A stretch of DNA of 64,000 bases, from assembly GCF_024979255.1 (NCBI RefSeq), contig NZ_JANLCN010000001.1, forward strand, positions 62,001-126,000. The letters run 5' to 3'. The DNA is from Herbiconiux moechotypicola. Its GTDB lineage: Bacteria > Actinomycetota > Actinomycetes > Actinomycetales > Microbacteriaceae. The position numbers and the translations under genes are program-made. The stretch's first letter is position 1, and each line of letters begins with the position of its first letter. Below the pieces are notes generated by a model. That model searched no databases. It worked only from the letters and a program-made list of their open reading frames with translations, and was not told where the DNA came from. Positions 33,155-42,554 of the stretch are shown one piece after another.

Positions 33155-35472
33155 GCTCCCTCCACCCGCACGCTCACCGCAACCCCGTCGGCCGTCGTCT
33201 CGGCGGTCCAGGTGCCGTCGTCGGCCCGCCTCAGAGTGAACTCCACCTCGCGGCCGTCGACCGGCGAGGTGACCGTCACCGATCGCGCCCGCCCCGCATC
33301 CGGAGCACCCGCATCCGGTGCCCCCGCCGCCCCCGGGTACACCACGAGCTCGAGCGAGTCGAGGTACTCGTGATCGGGCCGGTCGAGCCGCGTCGTGGTG
33401 GCCAGCACGGCACCGCCGCGCACCCACACCGGCAGGCTGAACGCGTCGTGCGTCTCGCGGCGCCACTCGCCGGCCGCGAGCGTGACGCTCTCACCCGTGA
33501 GCAGCTGGGTCCAGGTGCCGGCCGGCAGGTAGTACTCCACCTCGCCCGAGGCGCTGAACACGGGTGCCACGAGCAGCGACGGCCCCAGCAGGTACTGCCG
33601 GTCGAGGTGTCGCACCGCGGGGTCGTGCGGGAACTCCAGCAGCATGGGCCGCATGAACGGGATGCCCGTGCGGTGCGCCTCGAGGCCCACCTGGTAGAGG
33701 TACGGCATGAGTGAGAGCTTCAGGCGGGCGAAGCGCCTCGTCACCTCGACCGCCTCCTCGTCGAACGCCCACGGCACCCGGTAGCTGGTGGAGCCGTGCA
33801 GACGGGAGTGCGACGAGAGCAGCCCGAACGCCACCCAGCGCTTGAACACTTCGGGGTCGGGTGTGCCCTCGAAGCCGCCGATGTCGTGACTCCAGTAACC
33901 GAACCCGCTGAAGGCGAGCGAGAGCCCGCCGCGCAGCGTCTCGGCCATCGACACGAACGACGAGGAGTTGTCGCCGCCCCAGTGCACGGGCATCCGCTGC
34001 CCCCCGGCGGTGGCCGAGCGCGCGAACAGCACCGCCTCACCGGCGCCGCGCTCCTGCTCCAGCACCTCGAACACCGCCTCGTTGTAGAGCTGCGTGTAGA
34101 GGTTGTGCATCACCTCGGGTGAACTGCCGTCGTGCCACACCACTTCGAGCGGGATGCGCTCGCCGAAGTCGGTCTTGACGGCGTCGACCCCCTGGCGCAC
34201 CAGTGCCCGCACCTTCTCCTGGAACCAGCTCCGCGCATCCGGGTTGGTGAAGTCGACCAGCCCCATGCCGGCCTGCCACATGTCCCACTGCCACACCGAA
34301 CCGTCGGGCCGCTTCACCAGGTAGCCGGATGCGCGGCCCTCGTCGAAGAGCGGGGAGCGCTGGGCGATGTAGGGGTTGAGCCACGCCGACACGTGCAGGT
34401 TCTTGTCGTGCAGACGGGCGAGCATGCCCTCGGGGTCGGGGAAGGTGCGGGCGTCCCAGTCGAAGTCGGTCCAGTTGAACTCGCGCATCCAGAAGCAGTC
34501 GAAGTGGAACACCGACAGCGGCAGCTCGCGCTCGCGCATGCCCTCGATGAACGAGTTCACGGTGTGCTCGTCGTACTCGGTGGTGAACGAGGTCGACAGC
34601 CACAGGCCGTACGACCAGGCGGGAACCCGTGCGGCACGGCCGGTGAGCTCGGTGTAGCGCGCCAGCACGTCTTTCGGGGTGGGGCCGTCGATGACGAGGT
34701 ACTCCAGCGCCTCGCCGGCCACCGAGAACTGCACGCGCTCGACCGCCTCGGAGCCGACCTCGAACGACACGTGCTCGGGGTGATTGACGAGGATCCCGTA
34801 GCCGCGGCTGGAGAGGTAGAACGGCACGTTCTTGTAGGCCTGCTCGCTCGAGGTGCCGCCGTCGGCGTTCCAGGAGTCGATCGACTGGCCGTTCTTCACG
34901 AGCGGCCCGAAGCGCTCGCCGAGGCCGTAGATCGTCTCGCCCACCCCGAGCTCGAGCTGCTCGTGGAGGTAGTGGCGTGCCGGGGCCAGGCCGGTGGTCG
35001 TGACCCCGGCGATGCCCGTGGGTTCGGCGGTGATCGGCGCATCGGCGGCGAGGGTGAGGTAGCCGACCGACTTGTGGCCCGAGGCGGTGAGCGGCCGGCC
35101 GGCTGAGACGAACTCCAGCGACCAAGGCGCACCCGCGGAGACGCGGGCGGAGAGCGAGCCCGAGGTGAGCGTGCCGCCGTGCTCGTCGACCGAAGCACGG
35201 CCGTGGCCGGGCCGGGCGCCCACCAGGTCGAACCCCGGCGACGGCACCGCGCCGCGGTGGTGCTCGATGCGCACCCGCACCACACCCTCCAGCGGGGAGG
35301 AGAGCGTCACGGTGAGCAGCGGGCGGTTGAGGGTGTCGCCCCTCAGCACGATCGGCTTCGTGGGTGCGGAGACGACGAGCGCGTCGCCGCGGTCGTCGAT
35401 GTCGTACGCCTCCTGCGCGTAGACGGCGTCGACTCCGGGGCGGACGTGCCAGAACCCGTCGGTGAACTTCAT
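33151..35472 (-). CDS. alpha-xylosidase, glycoside hydrolase family 31 (YicI-like)
   Basis: A 773-residue cytoplasmic GH31 enzyme. The nucleophile block [13 protein letters not shown], near residue 434, matches the alpha-xylosidase YicI rather than alpha-glucosidases. The N-terminal beta-sandwich (1-245), the barrel (from about [11 protein letters not shown]) and the C-terminal sandwich ([15 protein letters not shown]) are in the usual order. It removes alpha-xylose from the non-reducing end of xyloglucan oligosaccharides. Shine-Dalgarno AAGGATC precedes the ATG. The gene lies 58 bases after the second permease gene and overlaps GH1 by four bases. Confidence 0.9.
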   Translation of the reverse strand: MKFTDGFWHVRPGVDAVYAQEAYDIDDRGDALVVSAPTKPIVLRGDTLNRPLLTVTLSSPLEGVVRVRIEHHRGAVPSPGFDLVGARPGHGRASVDEHGGTLTSGSLSARVSAGAPWSLEFVSAGRPLTASGHKSVGYLTLAADAPITAEPTGIAGVTTTGLAPARHYLHEQLELGVGETIYGLGERFGPLVKNGQSIDSWNADGGTSSEQAYKNVPFYLSSRGYGILVNHPEHVSFEVGSEAVERVQFSVAGEALEYLVIDGPTPKDVLARYTELTGRAARVPAWSYGLWLSTSFTTEYDEHTVNSFIEGMRERELPLSVFHFDCFWMREFNWTDFDWDARTFPDPEGMLARLHDKNLHVSAWLNPYIAQRSPLFDEGRASGYLVKRPDGSVWQWDMWQAGMGLVDFTNPDARSWFQEKVRALVRQGVDAVKTDFGERIPLEVVWHDGSSPEVMHNLYTQLYNEAVFEVLEQERGAGEAVLFARSATAGGQRMPVHWGGDNSSSFVSMAETLRGGLSLAFSGFGYWSHDIGGFEGTPDPEVFKRWVAFGLLSSHSRLHGSTSYRVPWAFDEEAVEVTRRFARLKLSLMPYLYQVGLEAHRTGIPFMRPMLLEFPHDPAVRHLDRQYLLGPSLLVAPVFSASGEVEYYLPAGTWTQLLTGESVTLAAGEWRRETHDAFSLPVWVRGGAVLATTTRLDRPDHEYLDSLELVVYPGAAGAPDAGAPDAGRARSVTVTSPVDGREVEFTLRRADDGTWTAETTADGVAVSVRVEGA

Positions 35473-35530
35473 GCGAGATCCTTCGTGGTGCGTGGGGTCG
35501 GGCGCTGGGGCGAGTGCGGGTGCCGGTGCA

Positions 35531-36361
35531 TCACTTCACGGCTCCCGCGGTGATGCCTCGGGTGAGTGTGCGCTGGAAGATGAGGAAGAACACCAGGGTC
35601 GGGATGAGCCCGAGCAGCGCGGAGGCGCTCGTGGTGGTCACATCCATCAGGCGGTCGCCCTGCAGCACGCTGATCGCCACCGGAACGGTCTGGTTGGCGT
35701 TGGAGACGAGGAAGGTGAGCGGGATGAGGAACTCGTTCCAGGTCCAGATGAAGAAGAAGATGAGCAGCACGGCGAGCGTGGGCCGCGAGATCGGCACGAT
35801 CACCCGCCACAGCGTGCGCCAGCGCCCCGCCCCGTCGAGGGCGGCGGCCTCGAGCACCTCCTTCGGGAAGGTGCCGAACACGCTCGAGAGCAGATAGGTG
35901 CCGAACGCGCTCTGGATGACGGTGAAGACGATGATGACGCTCCAGACGTTGTCGTAGAGCCCCACCTGCTTGAACATGTAGTACAGCGGATACAGCAGCG
36001 CCTCCTGCGGCAGCAGGTTCGCCAGCAGGAAGAGCACGATGATCGAGGTGCGCGCCTTCACCCGGCCGATGCCGATGGCGAAGGCGTTGAGCACCGAGAT
36101 GAGCACGGCGAGGATCGCCACGACGCCCGAGATGAACACCGAGTTCCAGAGCTTCTGCGGAAAGTCGACCCGCTCCCAGAACCTCACGATGCCGTCGAGG
36201 TAGATCTGGGTGGGCAGCTGCAGCGGGCCGCCGGTGGCATAGTCCTGCGGCGACTTGAAGGAGTTCAGCAGGATGAGGATGAACGGGAAGGCGATGACGA
36301 CGGCCACGACGATCGCGGCGACGAGGAGCACCCAGTCGGTGACGGTGCGGCGGCGGGTCAC
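35531..36361 (-). CDS. sugar ABC permease, MalG type
   Basis: A 276-residue permease with six membrane spans; the first is DWVLLVAAIVVAVVIAFPF. The EAA loop is LEAAALDGAGRWRTLWRVIVP. GTG 36361 overlaps the upstream permease stop by four bases, and long in-frame extensions beyond it are shadow sequence of that permease. It completes the importer that brings in the oligosaccharides used by the downstream GH31, GH1 and CE7 enzymes. Confidence 0.92.
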   Translation of the reverse strand: MTRRRTVTDWVLLVAAIVVAVVIAFPFILILLNSFKSPQDYATGGPLQLPTQIYLDGIVRFWERVDFPQKLWNSVFISGVVAILAVLISVLNAFAIGIGRVKARTSIIVLFLLANLLPQEALLYPLYYMFKQVGLYDNVWSVIIVFTVIQSAFGTYLLSSVFGTFPKEVLEAAALDGAGRWRTLWRVIVPISRPTLAVLLIFFFIWTWNEFLIPLTFLVSNANQTVPVAISVLQGDRLMDVTTTSASALLGLIPTLVFFLIFQRTLTRGITAGAVK

Positions 36362-37350
36362 AGGCCGGCCCTCTCCTTCTCTTCGCCGCGCAGCTGGGCG
36401 CGGATGAACGCGATCGCGACGATCGCGATGATGACGGTCAGGGCGGTGGCGATGGTGGCTCCGTAGCCCACCTGTTGCGACTGGAAGAACTCGCTGTACG
36501 CGTAGTAGGCGGGCACCAGGGTCGAGGTGCCGGGGCCGCCGCCGGTGAGCACGTAGATGGGCCCGAACACCTTCAGCGCGGCGATGGTGCAGGTCAGCGC
36601 CACCACGTAGACCTCGGGCCGGATGATGCTGATGGTGATCGACCGGAAGCGCTGCAGCCAGTTGGCGCCGTCGAGCTCGGCCGCCTCGTACAGCTCCGGG
36701 TCGACCCGTTGCAGCGCGGCCATGAAGATGACGATGGGGTAGCCGATCTGCACCCAGACCATCACCACCATGATGCTGGCCAGGGCGGTGTCGGGACTGC
36801 CGAGCCAGTTGTGGGCGAGGGCGCCCAGGCCCACGGACTCGAGCATCTGGTTGAGCGCGCCGTCGTCGCCCGGGCGGAGGATCCACCCGATCACGATGCC
36901 GGCCACCGCGACCGGGAGGATCTGCGGCAGGTAATAGGTGGCCCTCAGGAAACTGGCCAGGCGCCCGCCGAACTTGCGCCCGATGAGGTCGAACAGCAGG
37001 GCGGCGAGCAGCAGCCCGAGCAGCGTCGGCACGATCACCATCGCGACGATCATCGCGATCGAGTTGCGGAACGACGCCCAGAAGGCGGAGTCGCCGAAGA
37101 GCTCGATCCAGTTCTCCAGGCCGATGAACTCGGGCGGTTTGATGCCGCGCCACTCGGTGAAACTGAGGTAGACGTTCCATCCCAGCGGGATGAGCACGAT
37201 CACCGTCAGCAGCACGAAGCCGGGGAGCAGGTAGAGCCAGTAGGCGCCGCGGCCGCGGCCGCCCCGACTCGGGATGAGTGGCTCATCCGGAGTCGGAGCG
37301 GCCTTGGCCGGGCGCTTCGTCGCGCGGACGAAGGGCACGGTGGTGGCCAT
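36358..37350 (-). CDS. sugar ABC permease, MalF type
   Basis: A 330-residue permease. A proline-rich cytoplasmic N-terminus of about 37 residues precedes six membrane spans (first: YLLPGFVLLTVIVLIPLGW). The EAA loop is YEAAELDGANWLQRFRSITI. The ATG at 37350 lies 14 bases after the binding-protein stop. As in the first importer of this window, no ATPase gene is in the operon, so a shared ATPase is expected. Confidence 0.92.
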   Translation of the reverse strand: MATTVPFVRATKRPAKAAPTPDEPLIPSRGGRGRGAYWLYLLPGFVLLTVIVLIPLGWNVYLSFTEWRGIKPPEFIGLENWIELFGDSAFWASFRNSIAMIVAMVIVPTLLGLLLAALLFDLIGRKFGGRLASFLRATYYLPQILPVAVAGIVIGWILRPGDDGALNQMLESVGLGALAHNWLGSPDTALASIMVVMVWVQIGYPIVIFMAALQRVDPELYEAAELDGANWLQRFRSITISIIRPEVYVVALTCTIAALKVFGPIYVLTGGGPGTSTLVPAYYAYSEFFQSQQVGYGATIATALTVIIAIVAIAFIRAQLRGEEKERAGL

Positions 37351-37364
37351 GTGGTGACTTTCCG

Positions 37365-38660
37365 TTACTCGCGGAAGTCGGCGACGTAGGAGTCGTAGTA
37401 CTCGCCGAGGTTGGTCAGCACGGTCGTGCTGTCGGAGGTGCCGTTGATGAGGTTCTGCAGCTCGCCGTTCAGTTCGTCGTAGAACGTGGGGGTGGGCCAG
37501 TCGGGGTAGAAGGCCAGACCGTCGCGCTCGTTGATCGTGTTGAACTGCTCGATGAGCTCCTTGCTCTTCTCGTCGGTGATGTCGGCGATGTCGGCTGCGA
37601 CCGGAAGACCTCCACTGTTGCCGAGGATCGCCTGGATCTCCGGGCGCATCGTGATGTCGATGAACTTGTAGGCCAGTTCGGGGTTCTTGGCGCTGGTCGG
37701 CACCACCCACATGTTGCCGGCCGAGCCGAGGTTCAGCTCGGCCTCCGGGAACTCGAAGATGCCCCAGTCGAAGCCGCTGATGTCGCTGATGAACCGGCCG
37801 TACCACCAGCTGCCCGACACGAAGATCGGCGCCTCGCCGTTGATGAACTCCAGACCGGCGTCCTCGGCCTTGAGCCCGGAGGCGTCCGGCGAGATGTAGC
37901 CCTTGTCGACGTAGTCCTTCACGGTGTCGGTGGCGTAGGTGAGCGGCTCGCCCTGCCAGTCGACGGGGCCCGCGTAGAGCTGGTAGTCGTCGACCCAGGA
38001 CCGGTCGGCCTGGCTCAGCGCCAGCTGGTACCACAGCTGGCCGAGCGGGTACTCCTGGGCCGACTCGGCGAGGGGCGTCACGCCCGCGTCGGTGAACGTC
38101 TGCAGCGCCGCCTCGAACTCGGCGTAGGTGGTGGGCACCTCGATGCCCTGCTCGGCGAAGGCGTCCTTGTTGTAGTAGACGGTGACGAACTCGCCGTAGT
38201 TCGGGATGCCGTACCACGGGCCGTCGCCCATCACGCCCTGGTCGTTGTAGCGCGCCGTGGTCTGCAGCGCGGGAGCGAGCTTGTCGTCCCAGCCGTACTC
38301 CTCCACGGCGTCGGTGATGTCGGTGAGCAGGCCCTGGCTGGCCAGCAGGCCCGCGGTGCCGTTGCCCTTGGCGTACTCGAGGATGTCGGGGGCCTCGTTG
38401 GAGTTGAGCACCTGGCTGGCCGTGGAGCGGATCTGCTCGAAGCCCTTCTCCTCGAACTCGACCGTGGCACCGGTCTCCTCCTCGAAGATGCGGATGGCCT
38501 CGTCCCAGGCCTTGCCCATGGCGCTGTCGGCGCCCTCGTAGTGCCAGAGCGTGAGGGTGTCGGCGTCGCCCTCGCCCGATCCGGCCGAGCAGCCGGAGAG
38601 GGCAGCGGTGCCGGCGGCCACCGCGGCCAGGCCCGCGATGAGTCTGATGCGTCGTTTCAC
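37365..38660 (-). CDS. sugar ABC importer, substrate-binding lipoprotein
   Basis: A 431-residue CUT1-type binding protein with a lipoprotein signal (basic KRRIR start and box LSGC at residues 21-24). The mature domain begins TLTLWHYEGADSAMGKAW and keeps YGIPNYGEFVTVYYNKDAF. GTG 38660 has an AAGGAGGT Shine-Dalgarno. It heads the operon of two permeases, GH31, GH1 and CE7, and a perfect palindromic operator lies 68 bases before its start. Cargo is inferred to be xyloglucan or xylan oligosaccharides from the enzymes. Confidence 0.92.
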   Translation of the reverse strand: MKRRIRLIAGLAAVAAGTAALSGCSAGSGEGDADTLTLWHYEGADSAMGKAWDEAIRIFEEETGATVEFEEKGFEQIRSTASQVLNSNEAPDILEYAKGNGTAGLLASQGLLTDITDAVEEYGWDDKLAPALQTTARYNDQGVMGDGPWYGIPNYGEFVTVYYNKDAFAEQGIEVPTTYAEFEAALQTFTDAGVTPLAESAQEYPLGQLWYQLALSQADRSWVDDYQLYAGPVDWQGEPLTYATDTVKDYVDKGYISPDASGLKAEDAGLEFINGEAPIFVSGSWWYGRFISDISGFDWGIFEFPEAELNLGSAGNMWVVPTSAKNPELAYKFIDITMRPEIQAILGNSGGLPVAADIADITDEKSKELIEQFNTINERDGLAFYPDWPTPTFYDELNGELQNLINGTSDSTTVLTNLGEYYDSYVADFRE

Positions 38661-38728
38661 TGTGTCTACCTCCTTGTAGTGAGCGGGGTGCTCGTGATGC
38701 GTGTCGTGGTGAAGAGTGCGTCTCGATC

Positions 38729-38744
38729 GTCGAAGCGCTTCGAC
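38729..38744. promoter_or_regulatory. LacI operator, perfect 16-base palindrome
   Basis: GTCGAAGCGCTTCGAC is fully symmetric. Its 12-base core CGAAGCGCTTCG recurs exactly at 39854-39865 in front of the LacI gene. It lies between the LacI gene and the importer operon. Confidence 0.8.
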
Positions 38745-38801
38745 AGTTGCTGCCGCGACGAGTGGTGGGCGGATGGTGGTCCGGCGGGGCCGGACGCCGT
38801 C

Positions 38802-39812
38802 TCAGGTAGTGACCGGAGCGGTCGAGCCTTTGCCGACGTATGAGGGGGCCACCAGCTCGACGACCGGGGTGGTGTACCCGGCGAGCTGGCTCAGGGTGAG
38901 CTCGACCCCGCGCCGGCCCGTGATCTGGGCCGGCAGGGGGATGACGTCGAGCGGGGGATCGAGCTGGTCGGTGGGGAAGCTGGAGCAGGCCGAGACGATC
39001 GACAGATCCGACGGCACCCCCAGCCCTTTCTCTCTCAGCAGTTCGAGGAGCATGGTGTGCACGGGCTCGTTGCAGTTGAGCACGATCGCACTGAGGCCGG
39101 GCAGTTCGGAGCGCAACCGCTCGAAGGCCGCCCGCACCGCGGCGGGCTCCTGATCGGGCGTCACGACGAGGGAATCGACGCCGAGCGCGGTGGCCTCGGC
39201 CTCGAAGGAGTCGCGGAAGCGGATCGGGAAGTTCGACCCGCGCTCATACAGCTCGTCGGGGTGGCCGATCAGGCCCACGGAGCGGTGCCCCAGGGCCACG
39301 AGACGCTCCAGGCTCAGCCGGGCGGCCGCCTCGAAGTCGAGGTCGACGCAGGTGAGCCCCGAGGTGTCGCCCGGGATGCCCACGAGGGTCGCTGGGATGT
39401 CGAGCTCGCGCAGCAGCGGCACCCGGGCGTCGTCGTGATCGATGTCGAGCGCCACGATGCCGTCGACGAGCTTGCTCGACACCATCCGGCGCAGACCGTT
39501 CACCGCCTCGTCCTGCACGAGCAGCACCGTGTCGTAGTCGAAGTCGCGGGCGGCCTCGGCGATCGCCAGCACGAAGGTCATGTGAGCGGGGGCGTAGGTG
39601 TCGGCGTGCAGCGGTGCGCTGAGGGCGAGGATGTTCGTGCGGGTGCCCGCGAGCATCCGGGCGCCGGCGTTCGGGCGGTAGCCCAGTTCGGCCACTGCGG
39701 CGTCGATGCGGTCGCGGGTCGCCGCGCCGATCGTGCGCTTGCCGCTGAGGGCGTAGGACACCGTGGAGATCGAGACCCCGGCCACGCGGGCCACGTCGTG
39801 GATGGTCGCCAT
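38802..39812 (-). CDS. LacI family regulator of the xylo-oligosaccharide operon
   Basis: A 336-residue LacI-type repressor. The DNA-binding head is MATIHDVARVAGVSISTVSY followed by ALSGKRTIGAATRDRI, clearly different in its recognition helix from the other two LacI proteins here. The sugar domain begins at NILALSAPLHADTYAP. GAGGAGG precedes the ATG. It lies upstream of, and in the same direction as, the importer and enzyme operon. Matching palindromes occur in front of both, so it most likely represses itself and that operon until an oligosaccharide binds. Confidence 0.9.
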   Translation of the reverse strand: MATIHDVARVAGVSISTVSYALSGKRTIGAATRDRIDAAVAELGYRPNAGARMLAGTRTNILALSAPLHADTYAPAHMTFVLAIAEAARDFDYDTVLLVQDEAVNGLRRMVSSKLVDGIVALDIDHDDARVPLLRELDIPATLVGIPGDTSGLTCVDLDFEAAARLSLERLVALGHRSVGLIGHPDELYERGSNFPIRFRDSFEAEATALGVDSLVVTPDQEPAAVRAAFERLRSELPGLSAIVLNCNEPVHTMLLELLREKGLGVPSDLSIVSACSSFPTDQLDPPLDVIPLPAQITGRRGVELTLSQLAGYTTPVVELVAPSYVGKGSTAPVTT

Positions 39813-39853
39813 CGTGCCTCCTCGCCGGCTCCGTCGTCAGGTGATGTGGGTGT

Positions 39854-39922
39854 CGAAGCGCTTCGCCGAAACGCTTCGACGGCTACGATAGACAAGCGTT
39901 TCGGCGCGAGTCAACCGTTTCG
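39854..39922. promoter_or_regulatory. array of four LacI operator-like sites
   Basis: Four 12-base sites with a CG centre occur in 69 bases: CGAAGCGCTTCG (39854), CGAAACGCTTCG (39867), ACAAGCGTTTCG (39892) and TCAACCGTTTCG (39911). The first is a perfect palindrome, the second nearly so, and the others keep one good half, GTTTCG. They surround the LacI promoter and point to strong autoregulation. Confidence 0.7.
39885..39914 (-). promoter_or_regulatory. promoter of the LacI gene
   Basis: On the minus strand TTGACT (39914-39909), an 18-base spacer and TATCGT (39890-39885) form the promoter. One operator-like site lies in the spacer, one over the -35 and two just downstream of the -10. Confidence 0.5.
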
Positions 39923-40032
39923 GCGAAATATGTTGATTCCCACACCAAATCTTCTCCGCCGCTCGGAAGGCTCAGCCCATCAGCGCTCCCGCCGCCACCC
40001 CCACGACCACGCTCGGCGCGCTGCGCTCACCG

Positions 40033-41466
40033 GTGCTGCTCAGCCGTGAGGTGCTCGCCGGCATCGTCACCACTCTCGCCCTCGTGCCCGAGGTCATCTC
40101 GTTCTCGGTGATCGCCGGCGTCGACCCCAAGGTGAGTCTCATCGCCTCGGTCGTGCTGGCCCTCAGCATGTCGGTGCTCGGCGGCCGCCCCGCCATGGTC
40201 ACCGCCGCCGCGGGCTCGGTCGCGCTCGTGGTGGCACCGCTGGTGAAGGAGCACGGCGTCGAGTACCTCCTGCCGACCGTGCTGCTGGCGGGGATCGTGC
40301 AGATCGCGTTCGGCGCGCTCGGCCTGGCGAGGCTCGCCCGCTTCATCCCGCGCAGCGTCATGCTCGGGTTCGTGAACGGGCTCGGCGTCCTGATCTTCGT
40401 TGCGCAGGTGCCGCACCTCATCGACGTGCCGTGGGCGGTGTACCCGCTGTTCGCGCTCACCGTCGTGATCGTGCTCGTGCTGCCCCGGTTCACCCGGGCG
40501 GTGCCGGCGCCCCTGGTGGCGATCGTGGTGGTCACGGCGATCGTGATGATCGCCGGCATCGGCGTGCCGAACGTGGGCGACGAGGGAGAGATCGGGGGAG
40601 CGCTGCCCGGTCTCACGCCCTTCCTCGCGCCGCTCACCCTCGACACGCTGGCGCTGATCTGGCCCACCGCGCTGAGTGTCGCCTTCGTCGGTCTACTCGA
40701 GACACTCCTCACCGCCAAGCTGGTCGACGACATCACCGACACCCGGTCGCACAAGAACCGCGAGTCGTGGGCGCTCGGCGTGGCGAACATCCTGGCCGGG
40801 TTCTACGGCGGCATCGCCGGGTGCGCCATGATCGGCCAGACCGTCGTGAACGTGAAGATGGGGCGTGCCCGCACCCGCATCTCCACCTTCGTCGCCGGCC
40901 TCGTGCTGCTGCTGTTCGTCACGCTGCTGAGCGACGTGATGGCGCAGATCCCCATGGCTGCCCTCGCCGCCGTGATGATGGTGGTGGCCGTCACCACGGT
41001 CGACTGGCACAGCGTTCGGCCGAAGACGCTTCGGCGCATGCCGGTTCCCGAGACGCTCGTGATGGCGGTGACCATCGCCGTCGTGGTCGCCACGGGCAAC
41101 CTCGCGGTGGGCATCGTGGTGGGCGTGGTGCTCGCGATGGTGCTCTTCGCGAGGCGGGTGGCGCACGTCATCACCGTCGACCGGGTCGTGGCGGGTGAGG
41201 GGCAGGAGGCGCAGGTCACCTACGCGGTGCACGGACCGCTCTTCTTCGGCAGCAGCAACGACCTGGTGGAGCGCTTCTCCTACGCCGACGACCCGCCGCG
41301 CGCGCTGATCGACTTCTCCGACTCGCAGATCTGGGACGCCTCGAGCGTCGCCGCCCTCGACGCCGTGGTGACGAAGTTCGCCCAGCACGGCGTGGAGGCG
41401 AGCATCGTCGGCCTCGACGCACGCTCCACCGCCTTCCACGGCCGGCTCTCCGGCCACCTGGGCTGA
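40033..41466 (+). CDS. SulP/SLC26 family anion transporter with STAS domain
   Basis: A membrane transporter of at least 477 residues. The SulP core begins REVLAGIVTTLALVPEVISF and continues with about 12 spans, including FIPRSVMLGFVNGLGVLIF and the conserved GVANILAGFYGGIAGCAMIG. A cytoplasmic STAS domain occupies about residues 395-475 (ALIDFSDSQIWDASSVAALD). Members carry sulfate, bicarbonate or dicarboxylates; the cargo is open. The first ordinary start is GTG 40033, which has no Shine-Dalgarno. In frame upstream, an ATC at 39979 is preceded by GGAAGG with ideal 8-base spacing and would add SAPAATPTTTLGALRSPVLL, so the natural start may be non-canonical or mutated. Confidence 0.88.
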   Translation: MLLSREVLAGIVTTLALVPEVISFSVIAGVDPKVSLIASVVLALSMSVLGGRPAMVTAAAGSVALVVAPLVKEHGVEYLLPTVLLAGIVQIAFGALGLARLARFIPRSVMLGFVNGLGVLIFVAQVPHLIDVPWAVYPLFALTVVIVLVLPRFTRAVPAPLVAIVVVTAIVMIAGIGVPNVGDEGEIGGALPGLTPFLAPLTLDTLALIWPTALSVAFVGLLETLLTAKLVDDITDTRSHKNRESWALGVANILAGFYGGIAGCAMIGQTVVNVKMGRARTRISTFVAGLVLLLFVTLLSDVMAQIPMAALAAVMMVVAVTTVDWHSVRPKTLRRMPVPETLVMAVTIAVVVATGNLAVGIVVGVVLAMVLFARRVAHVITVDRVVAGEGQEAQVTYAVHGPLFFGSSNDLVERFSYADDPPRALIDFSDSQIWDASSVAALDAVVTKFAQHGVEASIVGLDARSTAFHGRLSGHLG

Positions 41467-41503
41467 ACGGAGGGTGTCTCCCCGAGTTCACGGCGGGGTC
41501 GTC

Positions 41504-41509
41504 TAGCCT
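41504..41509 (+). promoter_or_regulatory. -10 box of a leaderless start
   Basis: TAGCCT lies seven bases before GTG 41517 of the permease gene. No AT-rich Zur-like box is visible in the 50 bases upstream. Confidence 0.4.
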
Positions 41510-41516
41510 GGCTGGT

Positions 41517-42554
41517 GTGACGATCGAGCTCCGCCGCCGCACCCCCACGGCGGCGAGGCGATCGCGCGTGCTGGTGGGGGTGCTCGCGGGAGCCGCGCTG
41601 GTGGGGCTGCTCCTGGTGCTGAGGACGGTGACGGCCGGGCCCGGCGGAGCAGGGCTGCCCGACCGCGTGAGCGACTTCGTCACGCTCTCGGTGAGCGTGG
41701 TGATCGAGTCGCTGCCGTTCGTGTTCCTCGGCATCCTCATCTCGGCCGTGGTGCGGTTCTGGGTGCCCGACCGGTGGTTGCAGCGGGTGATGCCGCGCAC
41801 GCCGTGGCTGCGACGAGTGACCATCTCGCTGGTCGGAGTGCTGCTGCCCGTGTGCGAGTGCGGCAACGTGCCGCTCGCGCGTGGTTTCCTGATGAAGGGC
41901 TTCAGCGTGCCCGAGGCCATGACGTTCATCCTGGCCGCCCCCATCCTCAACCCCGTCACCATCGTCACGACCTACCAGGCGTTCGGGTGGGACGACGGCA
42001 TCCTGGCGGGCCGCATCATCGGCGGGTTCGTCATCGCGAACCTCGTCGGCTGGCTGTTCAGCCGGCACCCGCAGCCGTGGTCGCTGCTCACACCGTCGTT
42101 CGAGGCCGCCTGCCGGGCCGAGGCGGGGCACGACGCGCCCGCCGGCCAGCGCGTGCGCCTGCGGCGGGCCGTCGTGGCCTTCGCCGAGGAGACCTCCACC
42201 ATGCTGCCCGCCCTCGTGGTGGGCTCGGCGATCGCCGGGGCCATCCAGGTGGGCATCTCGCGCGACGTGCTGGTGGCGCTCGGCGGCAACCCGGTCTGGT
42301 CGGTGCTGGCGCTCATGGCGCTGGCCTTCGTGATCGCCATCTGCTCCAACGTCGACGCCTTCTTCGTGCTCGCCTTCGGGTCGACGTTCCTCCCCGGCGG
42401 GGTGGTCGCCTTCCTCGTGTTCGGGGCGATGATCGACATCAAGATGCTCACGCTGCTGCGCACCACCTTCACCACGAAGGCCCTGGCGCTGCTCGTGACC
42501 GTGGTGGCCCTGGCGAGCATCGCACTCGGATTCGGGGTGAACCTCCTTGCCTGA
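41517..42554 (+). CDS. YraQ/UPF0718-type permease
   Basis: A 345-residue membrane protein of the UPF0718 (DUF318) permease family, with about eight to nine spans. The family hallmark cysteine motif is in GVLLPVCECGNVPLARGF, and the repeat of the fold shows AAPILNPVTIVTTYQAF and CSNVDAFFVLAF. Members are tied to metal or arsenical handling (ArsP-like), but the substrate is unproven for most. It is followed with an 8-base overlap by a TIGR03943-type protein, its usual partner in Gram-positives. The start is GTG 41517 on leaderless spacing. Confidence 0.85.
   Translation: MTIELRRRTPTAARRSRVLVGVLAGAALVGLLLVLRTVTAGPGGAGLPDRVSDFVTLSVSVVIESLPFVFLGILISAVVRFWVPDRWLQRVMPRTPWLRRVTISLVGVLLPVCECGNVPLARGFLMKGFSVPEAMTFILAAPILNPVTIVTTYQAFGWDDGILAGRIIGGFVIANLVGWLFSRHPQPWSLLTPSFEAACRAEAGHDAPAGQRVRLRRAVVAFAEETSTMLPALVVGSAIAGAIQVGISRDVLVALGGNPVWSVLALMALAFVIAICSNVDAFFVLAFGSTFLPGGVVAFLVFGAMIDIKMLTLLRTTFTTKALALLVTVVALASIALGFGVNLLA

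Noticed and set aside
41467-41516. A Zur box upstream of the YraQ/TIGR03943 module
   Set aside because: The 50-base gap is GC-rich and contains no AT-rich symmetric motif of the Zur type.
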